This document shows positions 16,129 to 26,314 of a stretch of 64,000 nucleotides of DNA, piece by piece. Each line of letters begins with the position of its first letter. Within the stretch, counting starts at the first letter, position 1. The notes beneath the pieces were generated by a model. It searched no databases, was not told where the DNA came from, and saw nothing but the letters and a program-made list of their open reading frames with translations. This stretch comes from Aquamicrobium aerolatum DSM 21857 (GTDB lineage: Bacteria; Pseudomonadota; Alphaproteobacteria; Rhizobiales; Rhizobiaceae), in assembly GCF_900113935.1 (NCBI RefSeq), contig NZ_FORF01000015.1, positions 1 through 64,000 of the forward strand, written 5' to 3'. The position numbers were made by a program, and so were the translations under genes.

Positions 16129-19100
16129 TCATTGTGCCGCGACTACCTCCATCATGCCGGAAGCAGAGCGTGCATTGAACTGCGGACGATACATGTCTTC
16201 GACAACCGCAGCCGGGTGAGAATAGATTCCGGGCGTGACGGCGCGAACGACGTAGGCGACGACGAACTCGCCGCCATTGTCACGATCGAAGGCCGCAACG
16301 AACCGGTCGTCGCGGAATTCGCTGTGCGCCGCGCCGGGTTCTCCGAGCCATTCGAAGTTGGATAGCTCTGCACTGCCTATCAATCCTGGATTGTCGATCT
16401 CCAGTCCCGCTGGCAACAGGTCCGTGATGACAACTCGTGATGGCCAGTCATTGTTCTCGACGATGCGAAGTACGACGACATATCGCTCGTTCTGCGTCGC
16501 TTCAGTGATGTTGGCTTCCTCGCCATCGAGGGAATAATAGGTGCGCTCTATGGTAAAGCCGTCGCCTCCTGCGGGAAGAGGGTCCGCTGGTGCGCCGACG
16601 GTCGTAATCACCGCATCAACAGGCTGCTTTCCCCGGTTGGAGATCTTCAACGCGGTTGCCTGCAGTTCGTCGCCCTCGATACGCCGCGCGAAGCTTCCTG
16701 CGTGAGGGATGCCGTCAATCTCCAGCTGGATGTTGCTGTCATTGTCGTTGATCGCCCGTGCGGCAAGCAGCATCCAGACCTGCTCCTGTGTCGACAGGTA
16801 GGACTTCTCCTGCCGCTGTTGTGCCACGAAACGCGTCAATGCGGGGATCGCGGCGGGTGCAGGACGCGTTTCGGCGGCCAACGCCAAAACCGCAGCGCTA
16901 TCTCGCAAGGTAGAGCCGTAGTCGGACCGATAGAAGCTATCGTTCGACCCGCTTTCAGCCGCGCGCAAGGCGGCCGCAAAGGTGCGTTCAGCGCGGGGAT
17001 TGTCCCCGTAGAGCGCCAGCGCCGCAGCAATCTGCGCCCGCGCCATCGAGCTTGCGAATTCTTCGATGCGCGCGTCTGCGTAATAACGCAGATCTCCCAC
17101 CGACGCCTTGCGATTGCGTGCCAGCACATAAAGAGCGTAGGCGATTTCGGTGCCGCGATCCTGAATGTCGGTCGTGTAGGCAAGCTGATTCTGCAAATTG
17201 TCGAGCGCTGCGGTAAAGCCCTGTACAGGAACCAGATAGCCTGCCTCGCGCGATCGGGTCAGGAACTCGGCAATGTACGCGTCGAGCCACATGTCGCCGT
17301 AGCCCGGTCCCCAGAGGCCGAATGTCCCGCTCGACGTCTGCGCGCTCAACACTCGCCCGATTGCATCCTGTACTCGCTGTCGCAGGGCTGGGTCGTCCGC
17401 TACGCCACTCGCCTTCGCCAGTTCGCTGACATAGAGCAGGGGCATCGCGCGCGAAGTCGTCTGTTCGGTGCATCCATAAGGATAGCGGTCGAGTGAAGTC
17501 AGCATCGACGGAATGTCGAGCGCGGCCAGTGGTGAAATCCCGATGGATATGGATGCGCCGTCCATCAGACTGTCCGAGAGCAATTGCTCGTCTATTTGAA
17601 GCGTGCCGCCCGCAGGAACACTTACTGTCTGCCTGCTGGTCAGTGGCATCGATGGTTGGCGGACGGGAATGAACAATGTGCGCTGAACGGTGGTGCCATT
17701 GTTGTTGGTGAGTGCAACCGTCAGGGTTGCGTCGCCGGTGGTCAGCGCAGTGATCGGCAGATCGACCACAGCGCGTGCGCCAGTCTCCAGGTTGACACTT
17801 TCTGGTGCGGAACCGAGGTCGAATGTCGCTTTTCCGTCAGTTGCGATGGAAAGTGCGTAGTTGCCCGAAGGTCCGTCAGTGTTGTGTATGTCGAGACGGA
17901 TGGACGCCTGGTCGCCGGCAGCAAGGAACCTTGGCTGACCGGCGGTTACCACCAGCGGATCACGGATCACGACGTCGCCGCTTGCCTGGCCGATGGCGGA
18001 TTTCGACCAGGCCACTGCCATCACACGTGCGGTGCCGTTGAATTCGGGGATGGGAAATGACACCTGGGCTTTGCCGTCGTCACCCACCTGTACCGGGCCT
18101 GAAAAGAATGCGACGAGCTTTTCGGTTGGCGGATTGCCTTGAACCGCCATTCCGCCGCCATCGCCGCCCGTCCGAAGGCGGCCAAAAGCGCCCATCGATC
18201 CATCGATCAAGCGACCGTAGAGATCACGCAGTTCGAGGCCAAGGCGTCGCTGTCCGAAATACCAGCCTTGTGGGTCCGGAGCAGAATAGCGCGTCAGGTT
18301 GAGAATGCCGACATCGACGGCCGCGACCGTGACATAGGCTTCCTCCCCCGGCGCAAGTCCCGATAGCGCGACGGGTATGACCAGCTCTTCGCGCGGTGAG
18401 GTTTGAGATGGAAGGTCCAGCGTCACTCCAAGCGAGCGCTTGCCGGGATCAATCGACAGCCATTTCACGCCGATTGCGCGTGACGGCATGCGATTTTCCT
18501 TGGCATCGCCGGGGCGAAAGAGTGCTGCCGTCACGTAGGCGCCGCCGCCCCAATCCTGTGACACGGGAATGGCTATCTCTGCGCCTTCCGACGGGATTGT
18601 CTGTGTAAGCGTCGTGAACAAACGGTCGGAGCCGACCGTCACCAGCAATTCTCCGGCAAAACGCGGCGATACTTTCAGCCGTGCAGTTTCGCCTGCCTCA
18701 TAGCGCTCCTTGTTCAACGCAATTTCGAGGCCGTCGGGTGTCTCGGTCGAGGCGGCTTCGACAAACCAGCCGGCGTTGAACTCAAAGCTTGCGGCAGGGC
18801 CGTCAGCGTTGTCACCTTCAACATCGAGGCGATAGCGGCCCCAAGCTACGCGCACGCCCAGCTTGGCCGGTTCATCGGCGCGAATGGCGAGCTTGCCGCT
18901 GTCGACACGACTTTCCGTGGTGATTGCCTCATAGTTCCAGCTGTTGTTGGAACGATACCATTGATAGCTGCGCTCAATCTTGTTGAGGGTCCAGTTAACG
19001 GATGGCAGCGAGATTCTCTCTCCATCAGGAGAAACCGCTATGATTTGCAGTGCGGCGGTGGAGTTTTCGGGAACTTCCTTGCCGCCAAACTCGGGGCGAA

Positions 19101-21588
19101 TGCCCAAAACGGTCTGTTCCGGGGTTATCGTAACCGGTGTGCGCCGTTCGACGGCTCGGCCACCACCTTCACGCATGCGGACGGCTACTTGGGCCTCCAG
19201 CAGGGCAGTCGTCGCGGGCAGGGGGGCAAGAACCGCTTCAAAGCTGCTGTGACCGTCTTCGTCTGCCGGGTTGATGTCGAGGGGTATGGAGACGGCGTCA
19301 ACTTCCTCGTCTGAAAGACCGAAGAAGTAACCGGGGAAACGCTCCCAATCGCGCTTGAGGCGAACAGAAACCTCGCCTTCGAATTCGAGTCCGGCCGCCG
19401 GTGCGCCGTAGAGGTAACGGCCCTGAACTTCCATGCGTATGGGTTCGTCCGCCGCAACCGACGTTGTCAGAGCGTTCAAATCAAATTCTATACGATCCGG
19501 CACGAACTGTTCGACCAGAAAACTCGCCTGAGCGACGGCAGGCATTTTCGGGTCGGTGTGGACCGCCATGCTCCATGTGCCGAGCATGGCTGTTGGTTCC
19601 AGCGCAAGCGGCGCATAGTGCCCGCCAAGCGCGGCGTGGTCGCTGACAATACGTTGGTCTTCAACGCCGTCGGGGCGGGAGTAGATGAACGTCAGCGGCA
19701 GGGCTTCGACGGCCTCGGCACTGTCATCTCTTGCGAGTGCCGCGCCATGAACCGTCTCACCAGCGCGATAGATGCCGCGTTCCGTCCAGGCAAAGACATC
19801 CAGCGCGCCGGGCGCTGTTCTTCCCGTCACGCCACGATCTGAAAGATCGAAACCCGGCTTTGTCATGTCGAGAAACACGGAGCCTCCCGCTGGCAGTGAT
19901 GCTGTCAGGACTGACGGTGCCATTCCCGACGTGCCGCGAATCAATCCGGGAGTGAAGACGACACGACCGTCCTCGTCGGTGGTGGCGGTTCCAAGAATCT
20001 CGTTGTTGCGTGCCAGAAGCTGTAGTTCGACACCGACCATCGGCTTTGCCGTAGCAAGGGAGCGGGCAAAGACAGTCAGGCCATCCTCTCCGGTGTAGGT
20101 CGAGAGCCCGATATCCGAGACGACAAACCATTGCGTTGCCCGCGCATCCCAAGCCTGGCTTGTGTCTCCTTCAGGCGTGGCGCTGAGAACATATACGCCG
20201 GGTTGGCGCTCTGGCAGAGCCTCCGAAATGGGGAAGCTCGTCACAATCTCCTTGTTGAGATCGTTTTCAAGCTCGATCGCGCCCTCCCACATCAGTTCGC
20301 CGCTCTCGGTCGTCAGATTTTCCAGCGCATAGGCGTCGAGCTGGCGCAGGAACTGATAACCGTTCACAAGGCTGGCAAGTGATCGGTCACCGATACGGTA
20401 CAGTTTAAGATCCGCAGTGGCTGAATTGACGCTGACCATCGGGATGCCGTGGCGTCCCGCCGATGGCAGCACGAAATTTTCACCGGAGAAGCGGATCGAA
20501 GGCGCGCGATCTCTTACATAAATTGCCAGGGCGACGGGAGCTTCTGTGACCTCGCCTATCGCTGCGGGCAGCCCCTGACGAACATTGATCCGGTAGTTTT
20601 CACCGTGACGCAGTCCTTCAATGCATATTTGCTGGCCCTTGGCTTCAACAGCTTGCGGCGGTCCGTCGTTGATCGTGATGAAAGGGGCGTAGTCCTGACC
20701 AGACTTGGCGAGCTGTTCGGAGAACTGAATGCAGGCTCGCGGCGTCGCACTATCGGTCTCGACCGTATTTCCAATCACGCGAAATCCCTTGCGTGATTTC
20801 AGGTCGAGATAGGCCGCCCGCACAGTCGCATCATTGCTGAGCGTCAGGCTCGCCTCATATGCCTGCAGGGCAGGGCGATAGAGGTCGCGCCGGTCCAGCG
20901 CCTTTGCCAGCACCGCAAGGCTTTGCGCACGTTGGGAGACGGTGCGGGTCAATTCGTATCCGATTGCAGCCGCAGACGACGCATCGCGTGAAAGTTCGGC
21001 AGTTTCGTCGCTGTTTTCCGGCTGAATTGCCAGCAATGCTTCGGCGAGACGGGACCAGACGTCGCTTTGATCGTCGGCGATTGCGAGCGCGGCGCGATAG
21101 TTCTGTGACGCCGCGCGAGCGTCGCCTGCTTGCATCGCACTGTCTCCCGCCGAGGACAGGTAGACCAGACCGTCTTCCTGATTTTGAGTCAGGTCGGATA
21201 TGGTTTGCCGGTAGCGACGAACTTCATCCGAAAAATAGCTGGGCAAAAAGCCCAGCTTGGACGGCGCACCGATGTCAGTGTCGCCTGCAAGATTGACGAC
21301 ACGCCCTGCGACAGCGCCGGCGAATGGTTTCATCACACTGTAGTCGGACTTCAGGAAACACCATTGCGCCTTGGTGTTGTAGGTGTAAGCGCGGCAGTCG
21401 CCATCAGCGAGGCAGATTGCACTGCACTGGTCCAGGGAGACATCGCGTTCAGTACGCAAGTCGAAACCGAAATAGTCGCTGTCAGGCGTCGTGATGACGG
21501 AGCGCTCGACGGACTGGGAAAAGCCCAGTGTCGGGAATGCGAGCAGGGTCAGAACAACGGAAAACCAGCGGGCCGCGCGCAATGACAT
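16129..21588 (-). CDS. Bacterial alpha-2-macroglobulin (ECAM-type) with N-terminal PAN domain and thioester
   Basis: This 1,819-residue secreted protease trap starts with a signal peptide ending near LAFPTLGFSQS. No lipobox cysteine is seen, unlike the lipoprotein E. coli YfhM. Residues about 30-95 form a PAN/Apple-like domain with paired cysteines (QCSAICLADGDCRAYTYN, WCFLKSD). MG domains follow, and the thioester motif is YGCTEQTTSRAMPLL at about residue 1,370. The alpha-hexamer thioester domain and a C-terminal receptor-like domain (ITDLLPAGLEIDNPGLIG) complete it. The thioester cysteine and glutamine are intact, so covalent trapping of proteases in the periplasm is expected. It is the first gene of an operon with pbpC. 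Confidence 0.95.
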   Translation of the reverse strand: MSLRAARWFSVVLTLLAFPTLGFSQSVERSVITTPDSDYFGFDLRTERDVSLDQCSAICLADGDCRAYTYNTKAQWCFLKSDYSVMKPFAGAVAGRVVNLAGDTDIGAPSKLGFLPSYFSDEVRRYRQTISDLTQNQEDGLVYLSSAGDSAMQAGDARAASQNYRAALAIADDQSDVWSRLAEALLAIQPENSDETAELSRDASSAAAIGYELTRTVSQRAQSLAVLAKALDRRDLYRPALQAYEASLTLSNDATVRAAYLDLKSRKGFRVIGNTVETDSATPRACIQFSEQLAKSGQDYAPFITINDGPPQAVEAKGQQICIEGLRHGENYRINVRQGLPAAIGEVTEAPVALAIYVRDRAPSIRFSGENFVLPSAGRHGIPMVSVNSATADLKLYRIGDRSLASLVNGYQFLRQLDAYALENLTTESGELMWEGAIELENDLNKEIVTSFPISEALPERQPGVYVLSATPEGDTSQAWDARATQWFVVSDIGLSTYTGEDGLTVFARSLATAKPMVGVELQLLARNNEILGTATTDEDGRVVFTPGLIRGTSGMAPSVLTASLPAGGSVFLDMTKPGFDLSDRGVTGRTAPGALDVFAWTERGIYRAGETVHGAALARDDSAEAVEALPLTFIYSRPDGVEDQRIVSDHAALGGHYAPLALEPTAMLGTWSMAVHTDPKMPAVAQASFLVEQFVPDRIEFDLNALTTSVAADEPIRMEVQGRYLYGAPAAGLEFEGEVSVRLKRDWERFPGYFFGLSDEEVDAVSIPLDINPADEDGHSSFEAVLAPLPATTALLEAQVAVRMREGGGRAVERRTPVTITPEQTVLGIRPEFGGKEVPENSTAALQIIAVSPDGERISLPSVNWTLNKIERSYQWYRSNNSWNYEAITTESRVDSGKLAIRADEPAKLGVRVAWGRYRLDVEGDNADGPAASFEFNAGWFVEAASTETPDGLEIALNKERYEAGETARLKVSPRFAGELLVTVGSDRLFTTLTQTIPSEGAEIAIPVSQDWGGGAYVTAALFRPGDAKENRMPSRAIGVKWLSIDPGKRSLGVTLDLPSQTSPREELVIPVALSGLAPGEEAYVTVAAVDVGILNLTRYSAPDPQGWYFGQRRLGLELRDLYGRLIDGSMGAFGRLRTGGDGGGMAVQGNPPTEKLVAFFSGPVQVGDDGKAQVSFPIPEFNGTARVMAVAWSKSAIGQASGDVVIRDPLVVTAGQPRFLAAGDQASIRLDIHNTDGPSGNYALSIATDGKATFDLGSAPESVNLETGARAVVDLPITALTTGDATLTVALTNNNGTTVQRTLFIPVRQPSMPLTSRQTVSVPAGGTLQIDEQLLSDSLMDGASISIGISPLAALDIPSMLTSLDRYPYGCTEQTTSRAMPLLYVSELAKASGVADDPALRQRVQDAIGRVLSAQTSSGTFGLWGPGYGDMWLDAYIAEFLTRSREAGYLVPVQGFTAALDNLQNQLAYTTDIQDRGTEIAYALYVLARNRKASVGDLRYYADARIEEFASSMARAQIAAALALYGDNPRAERTFAAALRAAESGSNDSFYRSDYGSTLRDSAAVLALAAETRPAPAAIPALTRFVAQQRQEKSYLSTQEQVWMLLAARAINDNDSNIQLEIDGIPHAGSFARRIEGDELQATALKISNRGKQPVDAVITTVGAPADPLPAGGDGFTIERTYYSLDGEEANITEATQNERYVVVLRIVENNDWPSRVVITDLLPAGLEIDNPGLIGSAELSNFEWLGEPGAAHSEFRDDRFVAAFDRDNGGEFVVAYVVRAVTPGIYSHPAAVVEDMYRPQFNARSASGMMEVVAAQ

Positions 21589-21700
21589 GATGTCCTCCAG
21601 ATGCTCGCAATGTCCCCTAATCGGGCAACTGAGCAGCCTTGGCGGAAATTTGTCAACACACGCAAGAGGCCCACAGCAAAAACATCGGGCTTATCAGCAG

Positions 21701-22291
21701 CTATCGGCAGCGTTGCATCTGACCGGCATAATTGTTCGCCATTGCCGCAGTCTTGCGCGCGTAAGCCTGAATGTTGCTGTTGGAGCGCCAGCTGCCACGC
21801 GCATATCCGGCATGGCCTGAATAGTAGGCGAGGTAGAGGCTCTGGGTATCGCTGGACGCGATGCCCAGCGTATTGACGGATTTGCGATGATACCATCCGA
21901 CAAAATCAGCTGCGTCGGAGAAATTGCTGCGGCGCGCACCGTGACGACCGGTTTCGCGTTGATATTGCAGCCACGTGCCGTCCAGCGCTTGCGAGTATCC
22001 GTAGGCGCTGGACGCACGCGGGCCAGGAATGAAGCCGAGATACATCTTGCGGGCAGGACGGGCACGGCCATCGAAGCCTGATTCCATCCTTATCGTGGCC
22101 ATCACCACATGCAGAGGGATCCCATGCCTGCGCGAAGCGGCCGTTGCCTCCTGACGCCAGCTGCTGATCCACCCATCATTCTGGGCAAACACGGCACACA
22201 CGTCGTTGATGCGTTGTGGCTTGGACGCGCAGGCAGAAACTGCCAGAACCAGCAACAGGGAAGCGAAACGCAGAACAGATGAGATACGCAT
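21701..22291 (-). CDS. Lytic transglycosylase SLT-domain lipoprotein
   Basis: This 196-residue protein has a lipoprotein signal (LLVLAVSAC, lipobox VSAC) at residues 1-21. A compact goose-type lysozyme/SLT domain follows. RMESGFDGRARP carries the catalytic glutamate, and PRASSAYGYSQALDGTW corresponds to the conserved GxxQ-like region. YLAYYSGHAGYARGSW ends the domain. It would cleave peptidoglycan glycan strands with anhydro-muramic acid formation in the periplasm. It lies just upstream of the macroglobulin gene's 5' side on the same strand order and may belong to the same envelope cluster, but it has its own promoter space. Confidence 0.85.
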   Translation of the reverse strand: MRISSVLRFASLLLVLAVSACASKPQRINDVCAVFAQNDGWISSWRQEATAASRRHGIPLHVVMATIRMESGFDGRARPARKMYLGFIPGPRASSAYGYSQALDGTWLQYQRETGRHGARRSNFSDAADFVGWYHRKSVNTLGIASSDTQSLYLAYYSGHAGYARGSWRSNSNIQAYARKTAAMANNYAGQMQRCR

Positions 22292-22369
22292 ACGCGCAAC
22301 GTATCTCGTTGACGTAAATTAAAGCTTTCTACGAGTTTTAACTAATAAGGCATTGTTGTGGATTCGCTT

Positions 22370-23137
22370 TCATCCCTCGGACCGGAGAGTGAGCTCGTCA
22401 AATCTGATCCCTGCTGACCCTGAATAGGGGGTAGCGTGCAATGCGAGAAACCACAGGCTGACGACCGCTGCGACCATGAAAATGCCAAGCGCATTGCGCG
22501 CTGCTGCTGGCCGATCTGCGTGAGTGGCGGCAATGGCAACCATTGATAGAAGCGTGAGGAAAAGCACCAGGTTCCATTTATGGGTGCTTACTGAACTGTT
22601 GCCGATAGCGAGCCGCTTGTTGCGTGCATCCTGCAACTCATCGAAATCGCGCGTCATTTTTCCGATCAGAGGGCTGGGGATTCCCTCCCGTGCCAGCTTC
22701 ACGATTTCGACGCGTATCCGCTGAAGTGAAGCATCGACGGAGGCCACGGGTACGCGATTCAGGCCGGTCCCCCATTCTTTTTCTTCTACCTCATGCTTGT
22801 AGTCCGCAATCGAACTCATGATTTCGGGAAGGCCGAGCGCGTCCTCTTCAGCAATGCCAACGAGGCGAATGATTGCCGAGCGCTCTTCGCTCAACGCCTG
22901 ATCCGCATTGGCACGGGCGGCCCATACGTCTGCAGCCACAAAACCAAGTGCCAGAGCCCAGGCTGTTGCGATTGTCCCCACAAAGGTGGGCGCGGGCACC
23001 GCTCTGGAAAGGTTGCGGTGGCGATGCCTCAGCAGTCTCAGATAGCCCATTGCCAGAGCGTAGCAGAGTAGCCCGAAGCCGGTCAGGAGAAGCAATTGCA
23101 CGATTGCCGATTGCCAGAAGAATAAGTTCAAAAGCAT
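22370..23137 (-). CDS. DUF4239 (bestrophin-like) membrane protein
   Basis: This 255-residue protein has two N-terminal transmembrane segments (about 10-32 and 48-68), a central soluble helical region (75-180) and two C-terminal transmembrane segments (about 188-205 and 215-235). The pattern VPAPTFVGTIATAWALALGF, ADQALSEERSAIIRL and WNLVLFLTLLSMVAIA fits the DUF4239 family, predicted to resemble bestrophin channels. The function is unknown. It is monocistronic, divergent from preT. Confidence 0.75.
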   Translation of the reverse strand: MLLNLFFWQSAIVQLLLLTGFGLLCYALAMGYLRLLRHRHRNLSRAVPAPTFVGTIATAWALALGFVAADVWAARANADQALSEERSAIIRLVGIAEEDALGLPEIMSSIADYKHEVEEKEWGTGLNRVPVASVDASLQRIRVEIVKLAREGIPSPLIGKMTRDFDELQDARNKRLAIGNSSVSTHKWNLVLFLTLLSMVAIAATHADRPAAARNALGIFMVAAVVSLWFLALHATPYSGSAGIRFDELTLRSEG

Positions 23138-23301
23138 CGTCCAGCACTCCGATCCTGCGAATTGGCGGATGAATGCGTGAATTTAGAGCTGAATGGTAAG
23201 CAAAAGCCTTCCCGGTTGCTCCGACGATCTCAGGACTGCGATAAAAACATGACTAACATACTCATGTTTTTGCTGATGAAAAACAATCACTTACCAAAAA
23301 T

Positions 23302-23317
23302 TTGACCGATTGATAAA
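23302..23317. promoter_or_regulatory. Weak RutR-like operator upstream of preT
   Basis: TTGACCGATTGATAAA matches the RutR consensus TTGACCANNTGGTCAA at 11 of 14 defined positions, with the left half nearly perfect. It lies about 50 bases before the preT start. A better copy precedes the transaminase gene of the same pathway. Functional binding is inference. Confidence 0.4.
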
Positions 23318-23366
23318 AAAATTGTTCGTGCTAGCATTTCCCCAAAACCAATAATGGGGAACATTG

Positions 23367-24737
23367 ATGATGGCTGAAGGCCAGTTGAAAGAAGGCATAG
23401 TCGCCGGTCGACTATCGTCTATGGAGTATGCCGACAATTTTTCCGACCTAAATGCGCCGCTAGATGCGCATGAGGCTCGGGTGGAGGCGGACCGTTGTTA
23501 CTTCTGCTATGATGCACCGTGCATGACGGCGTGTCCGACCTCGATCGACATTCCACTCTTCATCCGGCAGATTTCGACTGGAAATCCGCTCGGAGCTGCC
23601 AAGACGATCTTTGACCAGAATATTCTGGGCGGGATGTGTGCCCGTGTCTGTCCGACCGAGACGCTGTGCGAAGAAGTCTGTGTTCGCGAGACGGCTGAGG
23701 GCAAGCCGGTCCAGATCGGTCGCTTGCAACGTTACGCTACCGACGAGGCGATGGAGCGCTCCAAGCAGTTTTACACGCGGGCGGAGGCGTCCGGCCGCAA
23801 GGTGGCGGTGGTGGGAGCCGGGCCTGCCGGGCTTGCTTGCGCACATCGCCTGGCCGTCAATGGACATGATGTCACGATCTTTGAAGCCCGGCCCAAGTCG
23901 GGCGGTCTCAACGAATATGGCATCGCTGCCTACAAGACGACCGACAATTTTGCGCAGGCGGAAGTCGATTATGTCACGGCCATCGGCGGTATCGAGATCC
24001 GGCATGGGCATGCCTTGGGCAGGGACGTTTCCCTCGCTGAGCTTGCGGATGGCCATGACGCCGTATTTCTGGGCATGGGCATGAGTGGCGTCAACGCGCT
24101 GCGCGCCGAAGGTGAAGACGCGGAAGGCGTTGTCGACGCCGTGGATTTCATTTCCGAGTTGCGTCAGGCCGATGATCTGTCGACGGTCGCGATTGGCAGG
24201 CGTGTCGTCGTTATCGGCGGTGGCATGACGGCGGTCGATGCCGCGATACAGTCACGACTTCTCGGTGCTGACGAGGTGACGATCTGTTACCGTCGCGGTC
24301 AGGAAAATATGAATGCTTCCGCCTATGAGCAGGATCTGGCCAACGTCAATGGCGTCATGATCCGTCATTGGCTTCAGCCAAAGCGCGTTCTGACCGAAGG
24401 CGGACGCACCGTCGGGGTTGAGTTGGAGTATACCAGGCTTGAAGGCGACCGCCTTGTCGGTACTGGTGAGATGCTGGTGATCCCCGCCGATCAGGTGTTC
24501 AAGGCGATTGGTCAATCATTTGAAGCTGCTCCGCTCAACGGCAGCGGCAGTGCTATCGCCCTGGAGCGGGGGCGTATCAAGGTCGACGCAGAAGGTCGTA
24601 CTTCGATGCCGAAGGTCTGGGCGGGAGGCGACTGTGTCGTCGACGCGAGGGAGGACCTGACTGTCGCCGCAGTCGCAGCCGGGCGCGATGCTGCGGAAGC
24701 CATACACCGGTCACTTACCGCCAATGGGAGGGCATGA
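23367..24737 (+). CDS. preT: NAD-dependent dihydropyrimidine dehydrogenase subunit PreT (PydX)
   Basis: The glutamate-synthase-small-subunit-like flavoprotein of about 456 residues passes electrons between NADH and PreA for uracil/thymine reduction. The N-terminal Fe-S region has CYFCYDAPCMTACP and MCARVCPTETLCEEVC. The FAD site is VGAGPAGLACAHRLAVNG, the NAD site VVIGGGMTAVDAAIQSRLLG, and WAGGDCVVDAREDLTVAA is the closing FAD motif. ATG 23367 or 23370 follows GGGGA at 23356-23360. It overlaps preA by four bases. Expression is probably controlled by RutR. Confidence 0.93.
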   Translation: MMAEGQLKEGIVAGRLSSMEYADNFSDLNAPLDAHEARVEADRCYFCYDAPCMTACPTSIDIPLFIRQISTGNPLGAAKTIFDQNILGGMCARVCPTETLCEEVCVRETAEGKPVQIGRLQRYATDEAMERSKQFYTRAEASGRKVAVVGAGPAGLACAHRLAVNGHDVTIFEARPKSGGLNEYGIAAYKTTDNFAQAEVDYVTAIGGIEIRHGHALGRDVSLAELADGHDAVFLGMGMSGVNALRAEGEDAEGVVDAVDFISELRQADDLSTVAIGRRVVVIGGGMTAVDAAIQSRLLGADEVTICYRRGQENMNASAYEQDLANVNGVMIRHWLQPKRVLTEGGRTVGVELEYTRLEGDRLVGTGEMLVIPADQVFKAIGQSFEAAPLNGSGSAIALERGRIKVDAEGRTSMPKVWAGGDCVVDAREDLTVAAVAAGRDAAEAIHRSLTANGRA

Positions 24738-26053
24738 GCATGGCCGACATTCGCAACAATTTCATCGGTATCAAGTCGCCTAATCCATTCTGGCTCGCGT
24801 CCGCTCCGCCGACCGATAAAGCCTACAACGTTGTCCGCGCTTTCAAGGCGGGTTGGGGCGGTGTCGTCTGGAAAACACTGGGCGAGGAAGGTCCGCCCGT
24901 CGTTAACGTCAACGGGCCGCGCTATGGCGCAATCTGGGGCGCCGACCGTCGCCTGCTGGGCCTCAACAACATCGAGCTGATCACCGACCGCGACTTGCAG
25001 ACCAATCTGCGCGAGATGAAGCAGGTCAAGATGGATTGGCCCGACCGCGCGCTGATCGCCTCGATCATGGTGCCGTGTGAAGAAAACGCATGGAAGAACA
25101 TCCTGCCGCTGGTCGAAGAAACCGGTGCGGACGGTATCGAGCTGAATTTCGGCTGCCCGCATGGCATGAGTGAACGCGGTATGGGCGCTGCTGTCGGGCA
25201 GGTTCCCGAATATGTCGAAATGGTCGTGCGCTGGTGCAAACAATACACGCGCATGCCGGTCATCACCAAGCTGACGCCGAACATCTCGGATATTCGCCAG
25301 CCGGCGCGTGCCGCTCTTGCCGGGGGCACCGATGCTGTCTCGCTGATCAACACGATCAATTCGATCACGTCGGTCAATCTCGACTCATTCTCGCCGGAGC
25401 CGTCGATCGACGGCAAGGGTACCCATGGCGGTTATTGCGGCCCGGCGGTCAAGCCGATCGCGATGAATATGGTCGCAGAGATTGCGCGTGATCCGCAGAC
25501 CCAGGGGCTGCCGATCTCCGCTATCGGCGGCATCACCACCTGGCGCGATGCTGCCGAGTTCCTTGCGTTGGGGGCAGGCAACGTTCAGGTGTGCACGGCC
25601 GCGATGACCTATGGCTTCAAGATCGTCGAGGAGATGATCGAAGGGCTGAAGAGCTGGATGGACGAAAAGGGCCACGCAACCCTCGATGACATTATCGGAC
25701 GTGCAACGCCCAACGTCACCGACTGGCAATATCTCAACCTCAACTATATCGCGAAGGCGCATATTGATCAGGATTCCTGCATCAAATGTGGCCGCTGCCA
25801 CATCGCCTGCGAGGACACCTCCCATCAGGCGATCACCAGCATGGTCGACGGGGTGCGTCACTTCGAGGTGATCGAAGCCGAATGCGTTGGCTGCAATCTC
25901 TGCGTCAACGTTTGCCCGGTTGAGAACTGCATCACCATGGAGCCGCTTGCGGTAGGCGCGCTGGACCAGAGAACGGGCCAGACGGTCGAGCCAACTTATG
26001 CGAACTGGACAACGCACCCGAACAACCCGATGGCCCGCGAGGCTGCCGAATAG
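24734..26053 (+). CDS. preA: NAD-dependent dihydropyrimidine dehydrogenase subunit PreA (PydA)
   Basis: This 439-residue catalytic subunit has an FMN-binding TIM barrel related to dihydroorotate dehydrogenase at residues about 1-320. Segments are SPNPFWLASAPPTDKAYNVV, GIELNFGCPHGMSERGMGAA and ISAIGGITTWRDAAEFLALG. A C-terminal pair of 4Fe-4S motifs follows: CIKCGRCHIACED and CVGCNLCVNVCPVENC. It reduces uracil and thymine to the 5,6-dihydro compounds, the first step of reductive pyrimidine breakdown. Its start overlaps the preT stop (ATGA). Confidence 0.95.
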   Translation: MSMADIRNNFIGIKSPNPFWLASAPPTDKAYNVVRAFKAGWGGVVWKTLGEEGPPVVNVNGPRYGAIWGADRRLLGLNNIELITDRDLQTNLREMKQVKMDWPDRALIASIMVPCEENAWKNILPLVEETGADGIELNFGCPHGMSERGMGAAVGQVPEYVEMVVRWCKQYTRMPVITKLTPNISDIRQPARAALAGGTDAVSLINTINSITSVNLDSFSPEPSIDGKGTHGGYCGPAVKPIAMNMVAEIARDPQTQGLPISAIGGITTWRDAAEFLALGAGNVQVCTAAMTYGFKIVEEMIEGLKSWMDEKGHATLDDIIGRATPNVTDWQYLNLNYIAKAHIDQDSCIKCGRCHIACEDTSHQAITSMVDGVRHFEVIEAECVGCNLCVNVCPVENCITMEPLAVGALDQRTGQTVEPTYANWTTHPNNPMAREAAE

Positions 26054-26216
26054 TTCCTCCCAGCGCGAGGTCGCCCAAGTTGCGTATCGGGTAGCCTCGC
26101 GCGCAAGAGAGTTCGGGCATTTCCGCTTTCTTCGAGTTGTGGAATTGCTCCAACTCTCTATTTTTCCGTGTTTCCGAACGCGAAACCGCTTCGCAATTGA
26201 TGAACTGCTCTGGCAG

Positions 26217-26253
26217 GCAGGTTCCAGCCATAAGACCACAACGGCTGGCCTGC
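26217..26253 (+). terminator. Hairpin after preA, possible terminator or attenuator
   Basis: GCAGG-TT-CCAGCC (26217-26229) pairs with GGCTGG-CCTGC (26243-26253), an 11-bp stem interrupted by a two-base bulge. Only a short TGTTT follows, so termination strength is doubtful. It sits between preA and the DMT transporter gene. Confidence 0.4.
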
Positions 26254-26291
26254 TGTTTCCACTAGGCAGACTGCAGTCACTCGGCTAAGTC

Positions 26292-26301
26292 CTGTATACA
26301 G
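26292..26301. promoter_or_regulatory. Short palindrome before the DMT transporter gene
   Basis: CTGTATACAG is a perfect 10-bp palindrome directly upstream of the GGAGG ribosome site (26303-26307) and of ATG 26315. TGTATACA cores are common in GntR-family operators. No GntR regulator is encoded in this window. Confidence 0.3.
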
Positions 26302-26314
26302 TGGAGGGCCGAGA

